A DNA stretch of 64,000 nucleotides from positions 496,001 through 560,000 of the forward strand of contig JAPWKC010000003.1 in NCBI GenBank assembly GCA_028283725.1, written 5' to 3'. Position numbers and translations under genes: made by a program. Of the stretch, positions 54,755-62,420 are shown in pieces. Origin of the DNA: Neorhizobium sp. Its GTDB lineage: Bacteria > Pseudomonadota > Alphaproteobacteria > Rhizobiales > Rhizobiaceae. The notes under the pieces are model-generated. The model was not told the DNA's origin. It saw only the letters and a list, made by a program, of their open reading frames with translations, and made no database searches. Each line of letters starts with the position of its first letter. Position 1 is the stretch's first letter.

Positions 54755-56004
54755 GCGACGATCTCCGCCGTTTCGACGACCGCGTGGAAGAGGACGTCGC
54801 ATCCGGCGGCGGCCCATTCCTTCGAGATCTCTTCGGCCTCATTGTGCGACAGACCGCCGACACAGGGGCAGAAAATCATCGTCGACGGCGCCACCTGGGC
54901 GGCCCAGCAGGCATCGTGCCCGGCGCCGGAAATGATATCCATGTGGGTGTAGCCGAGCCTGTCCGCCGCATCGCGCACGCGGCCAACCAGCGTCGGGTCG
55001 AAGGTGACGGGATCGAAATGGCCGACGGCTTCCACCGCGCAGCCAACGCCGAGTGCTGCGCAGATTTCCGCTGCACCCGCTTCGATCTTTTCGCGCATGC
55101 GGTCGAGCTTTTCCTGCGAGGGCGTGCGCATGTCGACGGTAAAGACGACCTTGCCGGGCAGAACGTTGCGCGAATTGGGCGAGAAGAACACCTGGCCGAC
55201 GCCGGCAACCGCACCCGGCTGCTCCGCCATCGCCACATCCTGCACCACCTCCAGAATACGGCCCATGGCAAGGCCGGCATTGACACGGCGCTCCATCGGC
55301 GTCGATCCGGTATGGGCTTCCTTGCCGGTCAACGTGAATTCCAGCCACCAGAGGCCCTGGCAATGGGTGACGACGCCGATCTGCCGATCTTCGGCCTCGA
55401 GGATCGGCCCCTGTTCGATGTGATATTCGAAATAGGCATGCATCTTTCGTGCGCCTACCTCTTCGTCGCCGAGCCAGCCGATGCGCTTCAGCTCGTCGCC
55501 ATAGGTCTTGCCGTCGGGGTCCTGCCGCGCATAGGCGTAGTCGAGCGAGTGGATGCCGGCAAAGACACCTGATGCCAGCATGGCGGGTGCAAAGCGGGCG
55601 CCTTCCTCGTTGGCCCAGTTGGTGACGACGATCGGATGTTTTGTCCGGATGCCGAGATCGTTCATCGTGCGCACCACTTCGAGGGCCGCGAGCACGCCGA
55701 GCACGCCATCATATTTGCCGCCGGTCGGCTGGGTGTCGAGATGGCTGCCGAGATAGACGGGCAGGGCATCCGGGTCGGTGCCGGCGCGGGTCGCAAACAT
55801 CGTGCCCATCTTGTCGACGCCGACCGTCAGGCCGGCCGCCTCGCACCAGGTCTTGAACAGGTGGCGGCCCTCGCCATCGGCATCCGTCAGCGTCTGGCGG
55901 TTATTGCCGCCGGCAATGCCGGGGCCGATCTTTGCCATATCCTCCAGCATGTCCCACAGACGGTCGCCGTTGACGCGCAGATTTTCGCCCGGTGCTGCCA
56001 CCAT
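54751..56004 (-). CDS. M20 N-carbamoyl amino acid/beta-ureidopropionate hydrolase
   Basis: 417 residues. Zn-dependent hydrolase of the HyuC/allantoate amidohydrolase type: His88 and Asp90 (GSHLDTQPTGG), Asp99 (KYDGVLGV), Glu133/Glu134 (NWANEEGARF), HIEQGPILE, and dimerisation domain TGKEAHTGSTPM. With HydA in the same operon the expected reaction is release of ammonia and CO2 from N-carbamoyl-beta-alanine or N-carbamoyl amino acids. The start at 56004 is chosen because the upstream extension is Lys/Pro-rich and unlike the family. First gene after the RutR-like operator. Confidence 0.9.
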   Translation of the reverse strand: MVAAPGENLRVNGDRLWDMLEDMAKIGPGIAGGNNRQTLTDADGEGRHLFKTWCEAAGLTVGVDKMGTMFATRAGTDPDALPVYLGSHLDTQPTGGKYDGVLGVLAALEVVRTMNDLGIRTKHPIVVTNWANEEGARFAPAMLASGVFAGIHSLDYAYARQDPDGKTYGDELKRIGWLGDEEVGARKMHAYFEYHIEQGPILEAEDRQIGVVTHCQGLWWLEFTLTGKEAHTGSTPMERRVNAGLAMGRILEVVQDVAMAEQPGAVAGVGQVFFSPNSRNVLPGKVVFTVDMRTPSQEKLDRMREKIEAGAAEICAALGVGCAVEAVGHFDPVTFDPTLVGRVRDAADRLGYTHMDIISGAGHDACWAAQVAPSTMIFCPCVGGLSHNEAEEISKEWAAAGCDVLFHAVVETAEIVA

Positions 56005-56138
56005 GATTTTTTTCCCATTCTTTCCGTCACGCGGCCAAAGTCGGGGCGGCATGGCTCTGTTCCCTTATGGTCCCCGCCGCTGCGGTGATCCGCAATCGGA
56101 AGATCGGCATTGCCTCACAAATAAGCGTTGCCGATAAT

Positions 56139-56154
56139 TTGACCGGTTGGTAAA
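56139..56154. promoter_or_regulatory. Candidate RutR operator
   Basis: TTGACCGGTTGGTAAA agrees with the E. coli RutR consensus TTGACCANNTGGTCAA except at two positions. It lies between the divergent hydrolase gene (start 56004) and rutR (start 56260), where autoregulation and operon control would be expected. Confidence 0.7.
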
Positions 56155-56259
56155 ACCTTACTAATTCCGCGGCGTCACTCAAGATGAAAAACGCTGATGA
56201 CGACAGGAATTTATCGCCCGGTTGACGGGCGCATCAGGATGAGGGCAGGCAGAGCGCGG

Positions 56260-56901
56260 ATGGCCATACCAAGAGCGGCGAAAACGCAAAGACGAACGCG
56301 CATTCAGGAGGAAAAGGAGGAGCTTATCCTCGAAGCCGCGCTCGATGTGTTTTCCGTCAACGGTTTTCGCGGCTCGACGATCGACGAGATCGCCGAGGCG
56401 GCCGGCATGTCGAAGCCGAACCTCCTTTATTATTTCCGCACCAAGGAGGCGATCCATCGGCACCTGATCGACCGGGTGCTGACGACATGGCTCGAGCCGC
56501 TGCGCGCTTTCGATGCGGAGGGGAGCCCGGAGTCCGAAATTCGGTCGTATATCCGCCGCAAGCTGGAAATGGCGCGGGATTTTCCGCGCGAGAGCCGGCT
56601 TTTCGCCAATGAGGTGCTGCAGGGCGCGCCCCATATCGAGGATGAGCTGAAGGGGCCCTTGAAGCAGCTGGTAGACGAAAAGGCCGAGGTGATCCGCGGC
56701 TGGGCGCGATCGGGCAAGATCGCCAAATGCGATCCCTATCACCTGATCTTTTCGATCTGGTCGACCACTCAGCATTATGCGGATTTCGACGTGCAGGTGC
56801 GCGCCGTGCTGGGGCAGGACATGTCCGGCGAGGGGCGTTTCGATGATGCCGCGCGGTTTCTGGAGCAGATCTTCATGGACGGGCTGAAGATCCGGTCGTG
56901 A
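56260..56901 (+). CDS. rutR: Pyrimidine-responsive TetR-family regulator RutR
   Basis: 213 residues from ATG 56260, the RutR length. N-terminal helix-turn-helix: FSVNGFRGSTIDEIAEAAGM, SKPNLLYYFRTKEAIHRHLI. The ligand domain follows RutR closely (SYIRRKLEMARDFPRESRLF, DELKGPLKQLVDEKAEVIRG, DPYHLIFSIWSTTQHYADFD). E. coli RutR binds uracil or thymine and then leaves DNA. A frame upstream to 56197 would add 21 residues without family support. It is divergent from the catabolic operon with a matching operator between. Confidence 0.9.
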   Translation: MAIPRAAKTQRRTRIQEEKEELILEAALDVFSVNGFRGSTIDEIAEAAGMSKPNLLYYFRTKEAIHRHLIDRVLTTWLEPLRAFDAEGSPESEIRSYIRRKLEMARDFPRESRLFANEVLQGAPHIEDELKGPLKQLVDEKAEVIRGWARSGKIAKCDPYHLIFSIWSTTQHYADFDVQVRAVLGQDMSGEGRFDDAARFLEQIFMDGLKIRS

Positions 56902-56922
56902 CCGGCGCCGGCGCTGCGCGCT

Positions 56923-57468
56923 TCAATCCGTTGGCGCACCAACGAAGCTTGACGACCTGACGCCATGTCTCCAGCCGTGAAGGATCTTGTCGACATTGGT
57001 CTCGACGCCGTCGCTGGATTGCAGTTCGATATCATATCTCTTGCCAATATGGATCGTCTCGAAATCGCGCCTGGCGCTTCCCAAAGGCCTGTCACCGCGT
57101 GCCGTTTCCCGGTCCGTCAGCACGTCGAGCGGGCAATGCACCGCGGCAAAGAAGACATCGTGGCCGGCCAGCAGGCCAGCGATGGTGTCCAGCCATCCAT
57201 CCGTATCCAGGATATGTTCGAGAATGAGATTGTTGCCGGCATCCGCATAGGCTTTCAGAGACCGGTGAAAACCGTCGAAAAACGCCGGCCGGCACTCGCC
57301 CCAACGGAAATCACCGGTTCGGAAACGATCCGTCGGAAGGACGCTGGCATCCCGCAAATGGTCGATCGATATATGCCAGAACGGCTTTTCGATACGGGAT
57401 TGGAGCGCTTTGGCGATGGTTGATTTACCGCTGCTGGATGCGCCATGCAGAAAGATGATGTGGGCCAT
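56923..57468 (-). CDS. Chloramphenicol phosphotransferase-like P-loop kinase
   Basis: 181 residues. The P-loop GASSSGKST (9-17) and preceding IIFLH match the CPT-like family, followed by ISIDHLRDA, FHRSLKAYADAGNNLILEHI and VHCPLDVLTDRETARGDRPL with the family Arg/Asp residues, and a helical end (HIGKRYDIELQSSDGVETNV). Members phosphorylate small molecules; chloramphenicol resistance cannot be assumed. It converges on rutR, 21 bases apart, without an obvious terminator. Confidence 0.82.
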   Translation of the reverse strand: MAHIIFLHGASSSGKSTIAKALQSRIEKPFWHISIDHLRDASVLPTDRFRTGDFRWGECRPAFFDGFHRSLKAYADAGNNLILEHILDTDGWLDTIAGLLAGHDVFFAAVHCPLDVLTDRETARGDRPLGSARRDFETIHIGKRYDIELQSSDGVETNVDKILHGWRHGVRSSSFVGAPTD

Positions 57469-57715
57469 CGCCGGGTTCTCTCGTTTGCGACTGCGGGTAA
57501 GTCATTCATGTGACGCGCCAATGAACAGCGTTGCGGCAAAACGGCTGCGCCATCTCAACCGCCGAAAGCCGCTTGCTACTGAGCGGCGGTCGCGGCGAAG
57601 GCGCATCCCTTCGACAATCCGGCGCTCCCCATTGACGAGGGCGGCTTTCACGACAATAGGGTGGGGCAGACATGTCTGGTCAGTGCCAGACGAATGATAA
57701 CCGGAGTGTCATACA

Positions 57716-57949
57716 GTGAGCGAACCGACCGTCGCAGAGGCCACCAATCGCATATACGAATCGCTTCAGGCGGATAATGCCGACATCGACGTGCATATCG
57801 CCAGCCTCAAGGCCGCGTTGAAACAGGCGGGCGAGAAAGAGGCGGTTTTCGATCCCACACGACTGCCGCACAAGAACCGCTCCGGCCGCAAGCTGATGCA
57901 GGCCTATTTTCGCCAGCGCGGCGTGACCGTGACATTTTCGGCCGCCTAA
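57716..57949 (+). CDS. Small hypothetical protein (77 residues)
   Basis: 77 residues from GTG 57716, with GGAG about 10 bases upstream. The sequence is helical and polar (ATNRIYESLQADNADIDVHI) with a basic C-terminal part (PHKNRSGRKLMQAYFRQRGV). It has the composition of a real protein and looks like a conserved rhizobial orphan, from memory. It is followed in the same frame by a tandem 15-base repeat. Function unknown. Confidence 0.65.
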   Translation: MSEPTVAEATNRIYESLQADNADIDVHIASLKAALKQAGEKEAVFDPTRLPHKNRSGRKLMQAYFRQRGVTVTFSAA

Positions 57950-57990
57950 GGCTGCCGACACGGCGTCGCCGGCCAGACCGGACCTGTTGC

Positions 57991-58065
57991 GCAAGCCGTA
58001 CCTGTGCAGGCCGTACCTCTGCAGGCCAGACCTGTGCAGAACGGGCCTGTGCGGAACGGAGCCGT
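57991..58065. repeat. Tandem 15-base repeat, five units
   Basis: Units start at 57991, 58006, 58021, 58036 and 58051; the first three agree closely (GCAGGCCGTACCTGT type) and the last two have diverged. The unit is a multiple of three and is in the frame of the upstream 77-residue gene beyond its stop, where it would encode a QAVPV-like pentapeptide repeat. Confidence 0.85.
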
Positions 58066-58196
58066 TCCGGCGGCGTGCCACCCGGCCATGGGGCGGGGGT
58101 GCCGGCATCGGTTCCGGCGTCTGACAGGCTTTATCCGCCTGCCGCGTGATCTGCCGCGGGGCATCGCATATTGCGGGCCATGTCATTGTCTTAAAC

Positions 58197-58225
58197 GCAA
58201 AACGCCGGCCCCGAGGGGCCGGCGT
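58197..58225 (-). terminator. Intrinsic terminator of glnII
   Basis: Read on the minus strand, ACGCCGGCCCC and GGGGCCGGCGT (58202-58212 with 58215-58225) form a GC-rich stem followed by TTTT (58199-58202 in complement). It lies 25 bases past the glnII stop. Confidence 0.88.
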
Positions 58226-58249
58226 CTTTGATTGTGATCGTCAGATCGA

Positions 58250-59284
58250 TCAGGCGGCAGCCGACTTTGCAGTCGGGACTTCCGAAATCGTCTTCAGAAC
58301 CTGGGAAGCGATCGCGTAGGGGTCGCCCTGGGAGTTCGGACGGCGGTCTTCAAGGTAGCCCTTGTAGCCGTTGTTGACGAACGAGTGCGGAACGCGGATC
58401 GAGGCGCCACGGTCGGCAACGCCGTAGGAGAACTTGTTCCACGGAGCCGTTTCGTGCTTGCCGGTCAGACGCAGGTGGTTGTCCGGGCCGTACACTTCGA
58501 TATGTGCCTGCAGGTTCTTGTCGAACTGCGCCATCAGCGCTTCGAAATAGTCCTTGCCGCCAACTTCGCGCATGTACTTGGTCGAGAAGTTGCAATGCAT
58601 GCCCGAGCCGTTCCAGTCGGTGTCGCCGAGCGGCTTGCAATGGTACTCGACGTCGATGCCGTACTGTTCGGTCAGACGCTGCAGCAGGTAGCGGGCCATC
58701 CAGATCTGGTCGGCAGCGCGCTTCGAGCCCTTGCCGAAAATCTGGAATTCCCACTGGCCCTTGGCCACTTCGGCGTTGATGCCTTCGTGGTTGATGCCGG
58801 CAGCGAGGCACTGGTCAAGATGCTCTTCGACGATCTCACGCGCAACTGCGCCGACGTTCTTGTAGCCGACGCCGGTGTAGTACGGGCCCTGCGGAGCCGG
58901 GTAGCCGTCTTCCGGGAAGCCGAGCGGGCGACCGTTTTCGTAGAAGAAGTATTCCTGCTCGAAGCCGAACCATGCATCTTCGTCGTCGAGGATGGTTGCA
59001 CGGGTGTTCGTGGAATGCGGCGTGACGCCATCCGGCATCATGACTTCGCACATGACGAGAACGCCGTTGGTGCGAGCCGGGTCCGGGTAAACGGCAACGG
59101 GCTTCAGCACGCAGTCAGACGAACGACCTTCGGCCTGCATCGTGGACGAACCGTCGAAGCCCCACAGCGGAAGCTGCTCGAGCGTCGGGAAAACGTCGAA
59201 TTCCTTGATCTGCGTTTTACCGCGCAGGTTCGGTACCGGGGTATACCCGTCGAGCCAAATGTACTCGAGCTTGAACTTGGTCAT
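58250..59284 (-). CDS. glnII: Type II (eukaryotic-type) glutamine synthetase
   Basis: 344 residues, typical GSII length and clearly not the 470-residue GSI. Features: LEYIWLDGYTPVPNLRGKTQ, LPLWGFDGSSTMQAEGRSSD, FGFEQEYFFYENGRPLGFPE (metal and glutamate site), HCKPLGDTDWNGSGMHCNFS, the ATP/ammonium region NNHLRLTGKHETAP-like, and DRGASIRVPHS. Makes glutamine from glutamate and ammonium in the cytoplasm. Rhizobia carry GSII next to GSI; its gene is usually NtrC-activated. A sigma-54-type promoter lies 90 bases upstream, gstI is divergent, and a strong terminator follows. Confidence 0.97.
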   Translation of the reverse strand: MTKFKLEYIWLDGYTPVPNLRGKTQIKEFDVFPTLEQLPLWGFDGSSTMQAEGRSSDCVLKPVAVYPDPARTNGVLVMCEVMMPDGVTPHSTNTRATILDDEDAWFGFEQEYFFYENGRPLGFPEDGYPAPQGPYYTGVGYKNVGAVAREIVEEHLDQCLAAGINHEGINAEVAKGQWEFQIFGKGSKRAADQIWMARYLLQRLTEQYGIDVEYHCKPLGDTDWNGSGMHCNFSTKYMREVGGKDYFEALMAQFDKNLQAHIEVYGPDNHLRLTGKHETAPWNKFSYGVADRGASIRVPHSFVNNGYKGYLEDRRPNSQGDPYAIASQVLKTISEVPTAKSAAA

Positions 59285-59373
59285 TTTTTATCTCTCAGGC
59301 CGTGATTAGCATGGTTGAGCCATCCTGAGGTGCCTGCCTTCGCGGCCCACACCTCCGGGATGGCAACATAGAG

Positions 59374-59388
59374 GCACATCCCGTGCCA
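59374..59388 (-). promoter_or_regulatory. Sigma-54 (-24/-12) promoter of glnII
   Basis: On the minus strand TGGCACGGGATGTGC matches TGGCAC-N5-TTGC with one mismatch; the essential GG and GC are separated by 10 bases. Located about 90 bases before the glnII start. Confidence 0.8.
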
Positions 59389-59673
59389 GTTTGCGGGTGG
59401 CCCACCGTTTTCGGTTAAAAAAGTGTTAAGACGGATGCGGCGATGGTCACGGGGACGCGCTGTCCGACCGGCCTTTGGCGGTTTTGTAACGTTGGATTCC
59501 CCTTGAATGCCGGGCAGGCCGCAGTCGCGCCGTAGAAGCGTCAATCGGCTCTATGCGCCGCTGCGGCTATCGGGCCGTGGCCGTCTAGGTGTTGATACGG
59601 ATGCATGGTGCTGGCCCGGCGCAAAGATTGCGCCTAGCGCCGAACCTTTACTTGATGTAAAATAGTGCAATAG

Positions 59674-59688
59674 GCACAAATAATGTGC
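59674..59688. promoter_or_regulatory. Candidate NtrC-binding site
   Basis: GCAC (59674-59677), 7 bases, GTGC (59685-59688): the GCAC-N7-GTGC core of NtrC sites. Further unpaired GTGCA/TGCAC half-sites occur at 59665, 59711 and 59725. It is 64 bases upstream of the gstI start. Confidence 0.55.
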
Positions 59689-59751
59689 AATTTTGTGCTG
59701 TGGGTGTTTGGTGCACTCAAACTGCTGCACTGGGAGTGAGGAGACGATCGG

Positions 59752-59943
59752 ATGGCAATCAACATCCATCGGGAGACGGCGACGATCTATCAATTTCCGG
59801 TTCGCCCGCGCCGGCGGCTGGATGACGGCAAGACGGTGCCGGCAGGCGTGTTCGATGTAAGCTTCAGCGTCGTCGACGATTGCTGGTATCATGAGGAGGC
59901 TCTGCACGAGCCGGTCAAACCCGAGCGACCGAAGCCCTGCTGA
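59752..59943 (+). CDS. gstI: Glutamine synthetase translational inhibitor GstI-like (DUF2735)
   Basis: 63 residues: MAINIHRETATIYQFPVRPR, a short basic/hydrophilic middle and VFDVSFSVVDDCWYHEEALH. The size, the divergent position next to glnII and the IYQFP motif fit GstI of Rhizobium leguminosarum, described as a 63-residue inhibitor of glnII expression that is itself repressed by NtrC. GAGGAG lies about 11 bases before the ATG. Its stop codon is inside a strong terminator hairpin. Identity rests on position and length as well as sequence, so the functional call is an inference. Confidence 0.8.
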   Translation: MAINIHRETATIYQFPVRPRRRLDDGKTVPAGVFDVSFSVVDDCWYHEEALHEPVKPERPKPC

Positions 59944-59960
59944 GGGCTTTGGTCGCTTTT
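59926..59960 (+). terminator. Terminator overlapping the gstI stop
   Basis: CGACCGAAGCCCT (59926-59938) pairs with AGGGCTTTGGTCG (59943-59955) with one G-U pair and a 4-base loop; TTTT follows at 59957-59960. The stop codon TGA (59941-59943) lies in the loop. Confidence 0.8.
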
Positions 59961-59984
59961 GTCGGAGTTGAGGAGTTCCGACTG

Positions 59985-60020
59985 AAAAAGGGCCGCGCCG
60001 GTCAGGCAGCGGCCCTTTTT
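59985..60020. terminator. Bidirectional intrinsic terminator
   Basis: AAAAAGGGCCGC (59985-59996) pairs with GCGGCCCTTTTT (60009-60020), 12-base loop, with A and T tracts on both sides. Placed between gstI and the convergent exporter gene, it can stop both transcripts. Confidence 0.9.
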
Positions 60021-60057
60021 CGTTTTCGACCGGCCCCGATCGACGACGCAAATCCGC

Positions 60058-61110
60058 TCAGAAGCCGAAGAGGCGCAGCATGGCGTAGCCGAAACTTGCG
60101 ATGAACAGCCAGCCGAAGGCGCCGAGCGCCAGCGGCCGCCAGCCCTGCGCCTTCAACCGTCCCAGATCTGTCTGCAATCCCATCGCGGCGAGCGCCGTCG
60201 CAAGAAGCACGTTGGTGAGCATCGACACAGCCCCGGCCACATCCGGCGGGATCGACACTGCGCTGTCGATCAGCATCATTGCCACAAACCCCAGGACGAA
60301 CCAGGGCATCGGCGCGGAGGCTCTGCCGTTCGCGGTCGTTGCGCTTTCTCGCGCTAAGACGGCGAGCGTCATGACGAGCGGCGCGAGCATCACGACGCGG
60401 GCGAGCTTGGAAATGGTGCCGAAATGGCCGGCGACATCGCCCGACTGGAAGCTTGCGGCAACGACCTGCGCCACTTCATGGATCGTGCCGCCGGCCCAGA
60501 GCCCGTAGGCTTGCGGACCAAGGCCCAAAGGGTCGGCGAGAAACGGATAGGCGAGCATGGAGATCGTGCCGAAGATGGTGACGCAGGCGATCGCATAGGC
60601 AACGTGTTCCTGCCGTCCGCGTATCACCGTATTGGCGGCGATCACCGCCGAGGCGCCGCAGACCGACGTGCCGGCGGCGATGAGATCGGTCAGAGCGGGC
60701 TCGACGCCCAGCGCCCGCCCGGCGAGGCGGATCGCCAGAAACGTGCTGACCAGCGTCACCGCGATCATGGCAAGGCCGCCGGTACCAAGCGACAGGATCT
60801 GCCCTGCCGTGACCTGCAGGCCAAGGAGCACGATACCGGTCCGCAGGATGCGCCGCACCGAAAAGCCGATGCCGGGTTCGGCGATCGCAGGGACAGGCAG
60901 GGTGTTGCGGATGATCATGCCGATGACAATGGAGAGAATGAGCGGGCTCAAGGAAGCCCAGCCGGTCCAGGTCCGGATGCCGATGGCGAAAAGCCCGATC
61001 GTCGCCGTCAGGGCTATGCCCGGAAATACGGCGCCGGGGCCGGGGCCGGGGCCGGCGGCGGACAGCGGATTACGGTGCGGTATGATCGCGTTCGGGGCGG
61101 CGGGCTTCAT
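60058..61110 (-). CDS. YeiH/UPF0324-family putative sulfate (sulfite) exporter
   Basis: 350 residues, about ten membrane helices. Family features: LSPLILSIVIGMIIRNTLPV, GIVLLGLQVTAGQILSLG, LIAAGTSVCGASAVIAANTV and LWAGGTIHEVAQVVAASFQS. E. coli YeiH is linked to sulfite stress under YeiE control. The N-terminus carries a GPGPGPG run (about 20-27), short tandem DNA. It is divergent from a LysR regulator, the YeiE-YeiH layout. Confidence 0.88.
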   Translation of the reverse strand: MKPAAPNAIIPHRNPLSAAGPGPGPGAVFPGIALTATIGLFAIGIRTWTGWASLSPLILSIVIGMIIRNTLPVPAIAEPGIGFSVRRILRTGIVLLGLQVTAGQILSLGTGGLAMIAVTLVSTFLAIRLAGRALGVEPALTDLIAAGTSVCGASAVIAANTVIRGRQEHVAYAIACVTIFGTISMLAYPFLADPLGLGPQAYGLWAGGTIHEVAQVVAASFQSGDVAGHFGTISKLARVVMLAPLVMTLAVLARESATTANGRASAPMPWFVLGFVAMMLIDSAVSIPPDVAGAVSMLTNVLLATALAAMGLQTDLGRLKAQGWRPLALGAFGWLFIASFGYAMLRLFGF

Positions 61111-61192
61111 GGTTCTTCCAAAAAATGCGGCTTTCGATGGAAAACATTCTCATGCCGATTGAATGACAAATCCAATTGATTGATATTGTCAT

Positions 61193-61202
61193 ATCGATCG
61201 AT
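61193..61202. promoter_or_regulatory. Palindrome in the exporter-LysR intergenic region
   Basis: ATCGATCGAT is a perfect palindrome, 15 bases before the LysR gene start, in a 107-base AT-rich spacer with repeated TGATTGATAT/ATATCGAT blocks. A LysR-type operator (T-N11-A) is expected here; the exact site cannot be fixed by eye. Confidence 0.35.
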
Positions 61203-61217
61203 TTTAATGGTTTAGCG

Positions 61218-62126
61218 ATGACGCTCGAACAATTGCGGGTCTTTCTGGAAGTCGCAGAGCGCGAGCATGTGACGCGCGCCGCGGAGGCTCTCAACCTGAC
61301 GCAATCGGCGGTCAGTGCTGCGATCGCGGCGCTGGAGATGCGCCATGCGGTCATCCTGTTCGATCGTGTCGGCAGGCGGATCGAGCTGACCGAGGCCGGC
61401 CGGCTGTTCGTGCCGGAGGCGCGCGCCGTGCTGGAGCGGGCGCGTTCGGCCGAGACGATGCTGGCAGACCTTGCCGGCTCGACCGGCGGTCTCCTGCGTA
61501 TCCATGCCAGCCAGACGGTCGCGAGCTATTGGCTGCCGGCGCGGCTGATGCGCTATCACGAGCGGTTTTCGCGCGTCGACCTGCAACTGACGGTCGGCAA
61601 TACCCAGAGCGCGGGCGAGGCGGTGCTTGAGGGCGCAGCCGATCTGGCAGTCGTCGAGGGCGGGCTCGATTTGCCGGGGCTGATCGTGCGTGGCGTGGCG
61701 CAGGACAGGCTGGTTCTGGTCGTCGGCAATCGGCATCCCTGGTCGGATGGCAGGGCGATCCTGCCGGACAACCTTATGGAGACCAACTGGATCCTGCGCG
61801 AAGACGGGTCTGGCACACGCGCGGCTTTCGAGGCGCATCTGCGCGGGCTCGATCTCGATCCCACCGCGTTGTCGATCGTGCTGGAACTGCCATCCAACGA
61901 GGCAGCGATGGCGGCGGTCGAGGCCGGTCAGGCGGCAACGGTGCTGTCGATACGGGCGGCGCAGGCGCATGTGGCGGCCGGGCGGCTGCATGTCTGCGAT
62001 TTCGAGATCCCGCCGCGCAGCTTTTCGGTCGTTCATCACGGGCAGCGGCACGTCACGCGGGCGCTTGCCGCCCTCATCCAGATGCTGGACGCGCCGGATG
62101 CGGCCGATGATGCCTATCCGGGGTGA
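61218..62126 (+). CDS. LysR-family transcription regulator (YeiE-like)
   Basis: 302 residues. The N-terminal winged helix is typical: MTLEQLRVFLEVAEREHVTR, AAEALNLTQSAVSAAIAALE. The effector domain (about 90-290) begins GGLLRIHASQTVASYWLPAR and has the LysR ligand cleft. The start at 61218 is chosen because the family begins MTLEQLR; the upstream in-frame ATG at 61176 adds unlike residues. Divergent from the YeiH-type gene, its likely target. Confidence 0.88.
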   Translation: MTLEQLRVFLEVAEREHVTRAAEALNLTQSAVSAAIAALEMRHAVILFDRVGRRIELTEAGRLFVPEARAVLERARSAETMLADLAGSTGGLLRIHASQTVASYWLPARLMRYHERFSRVDLQLTVGNTQSAGEAVLEGAADLAVVEGGLDLPGLIVRGVAQDRLVLVVGNRHPWSDGRAILPDNLMETNWILREDGSGTRAAFEAHLRGLDLDPTALSIVLELPSNEAAMAAVEAGQAATVLSIRAAQAHVAAGRLHVCDFEIPPRSFSVVHHGQRHVTRALAALIQMLDAPDAADDAYPG

Positions 62127-62287
62127 GCCGCGTTTCGCAGGCGGTGTCCGGTGCGGTGCAGATCGTTCTGATGGTTTTCAGGGGACATGATCGGGCCGAA
62201 TACGGAAAAAGGCCGGCGTTTGCGGATCCGGGCCTTCATGCCGCCGACCAAGGCTGAAAACCTATCCTTGCGTCCTGCACGGGCCTG

Positions 62288-62326
62288 TCCAGAGCGTCCG
62301 CAAGCGTCTGATCTTAATGGCATGAT
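62288..62326. repeat. Dispersed repeat, copy B
   Basis: Begins TCCAGAGCGTCCGCAAGC and continues CTGATCTTAATGGCATGAT; about 31 of 39 positions agree with 21296-21334. Intergenic. Confidence 0.6.
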
Positions 62327-62389
62327 CAGGTCTTCAGGACTGGCCAGAGGATGACGGCATCCAACGGCCGAGGGGGTGCCGGCAGTCTG

Positions 62390-62420
62390 AAGGCCCGGAC
62401 TTGCAGGTCCGGGCCTTTTT
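62390..62420 (+). terminator. Intrinsic terminator downstream of the LysR gene
   Basis: AAGGCCCGGAC (62390-62400) pairs with GTCCGGGCCTT (62407-62417), 6-base loop, T run to 62420. It is 264 bases past the LysR stop and 26 bases past the convergent chemoreceptor stop; the T run favours plus-strand termination. Confidence 0.82.

Larger units (their letters stand above)
57950..58249. other. 300-base region between small gene and glnII
   Basis: No supported gene. Holds the 15-base tandem repeat (57991-58065) and the glnII terminator (58197-58225). Reading frames across the repeat are open in several frames because of the repeat and not because of coding constraint. Confidence 0.6.
59285..59751. 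promoter_or_regulatory. glnII-gstI divergent regulatory region
   Basis: 467 bases. It holds the sigma-54-type promoter for glnII (59374-59388), and at 59664-59730 a cluster of GTGC/GCAC half-sites including one perfect NtrC-type pair (59674-59688). The cluster lies close to gstI and far (about 290 bases) from the glnII promoter, compatible with NtrC acting as enhancer for glnII and as repressor for gstI. A minus-strand reading frame here was rejected. Confidence 0.65.

Noticed and set aside
56923-57468. Chloramphenicol resistance gene
   Set aside because: The P-loop family match supports a small-molecule kinase only; no residue seen here fixes the substrate.
57991-58065. CRISPR array
   Set aside because: Units of 15 bases follow each other directly without spacers, and no cas genes are present.
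59551-60051. Minus-strand frame across gstI and the glnII upstream region
   Set aside because: Runs antisense over gstI and both terminators, and its composition is Arg/Pro-rich noise.
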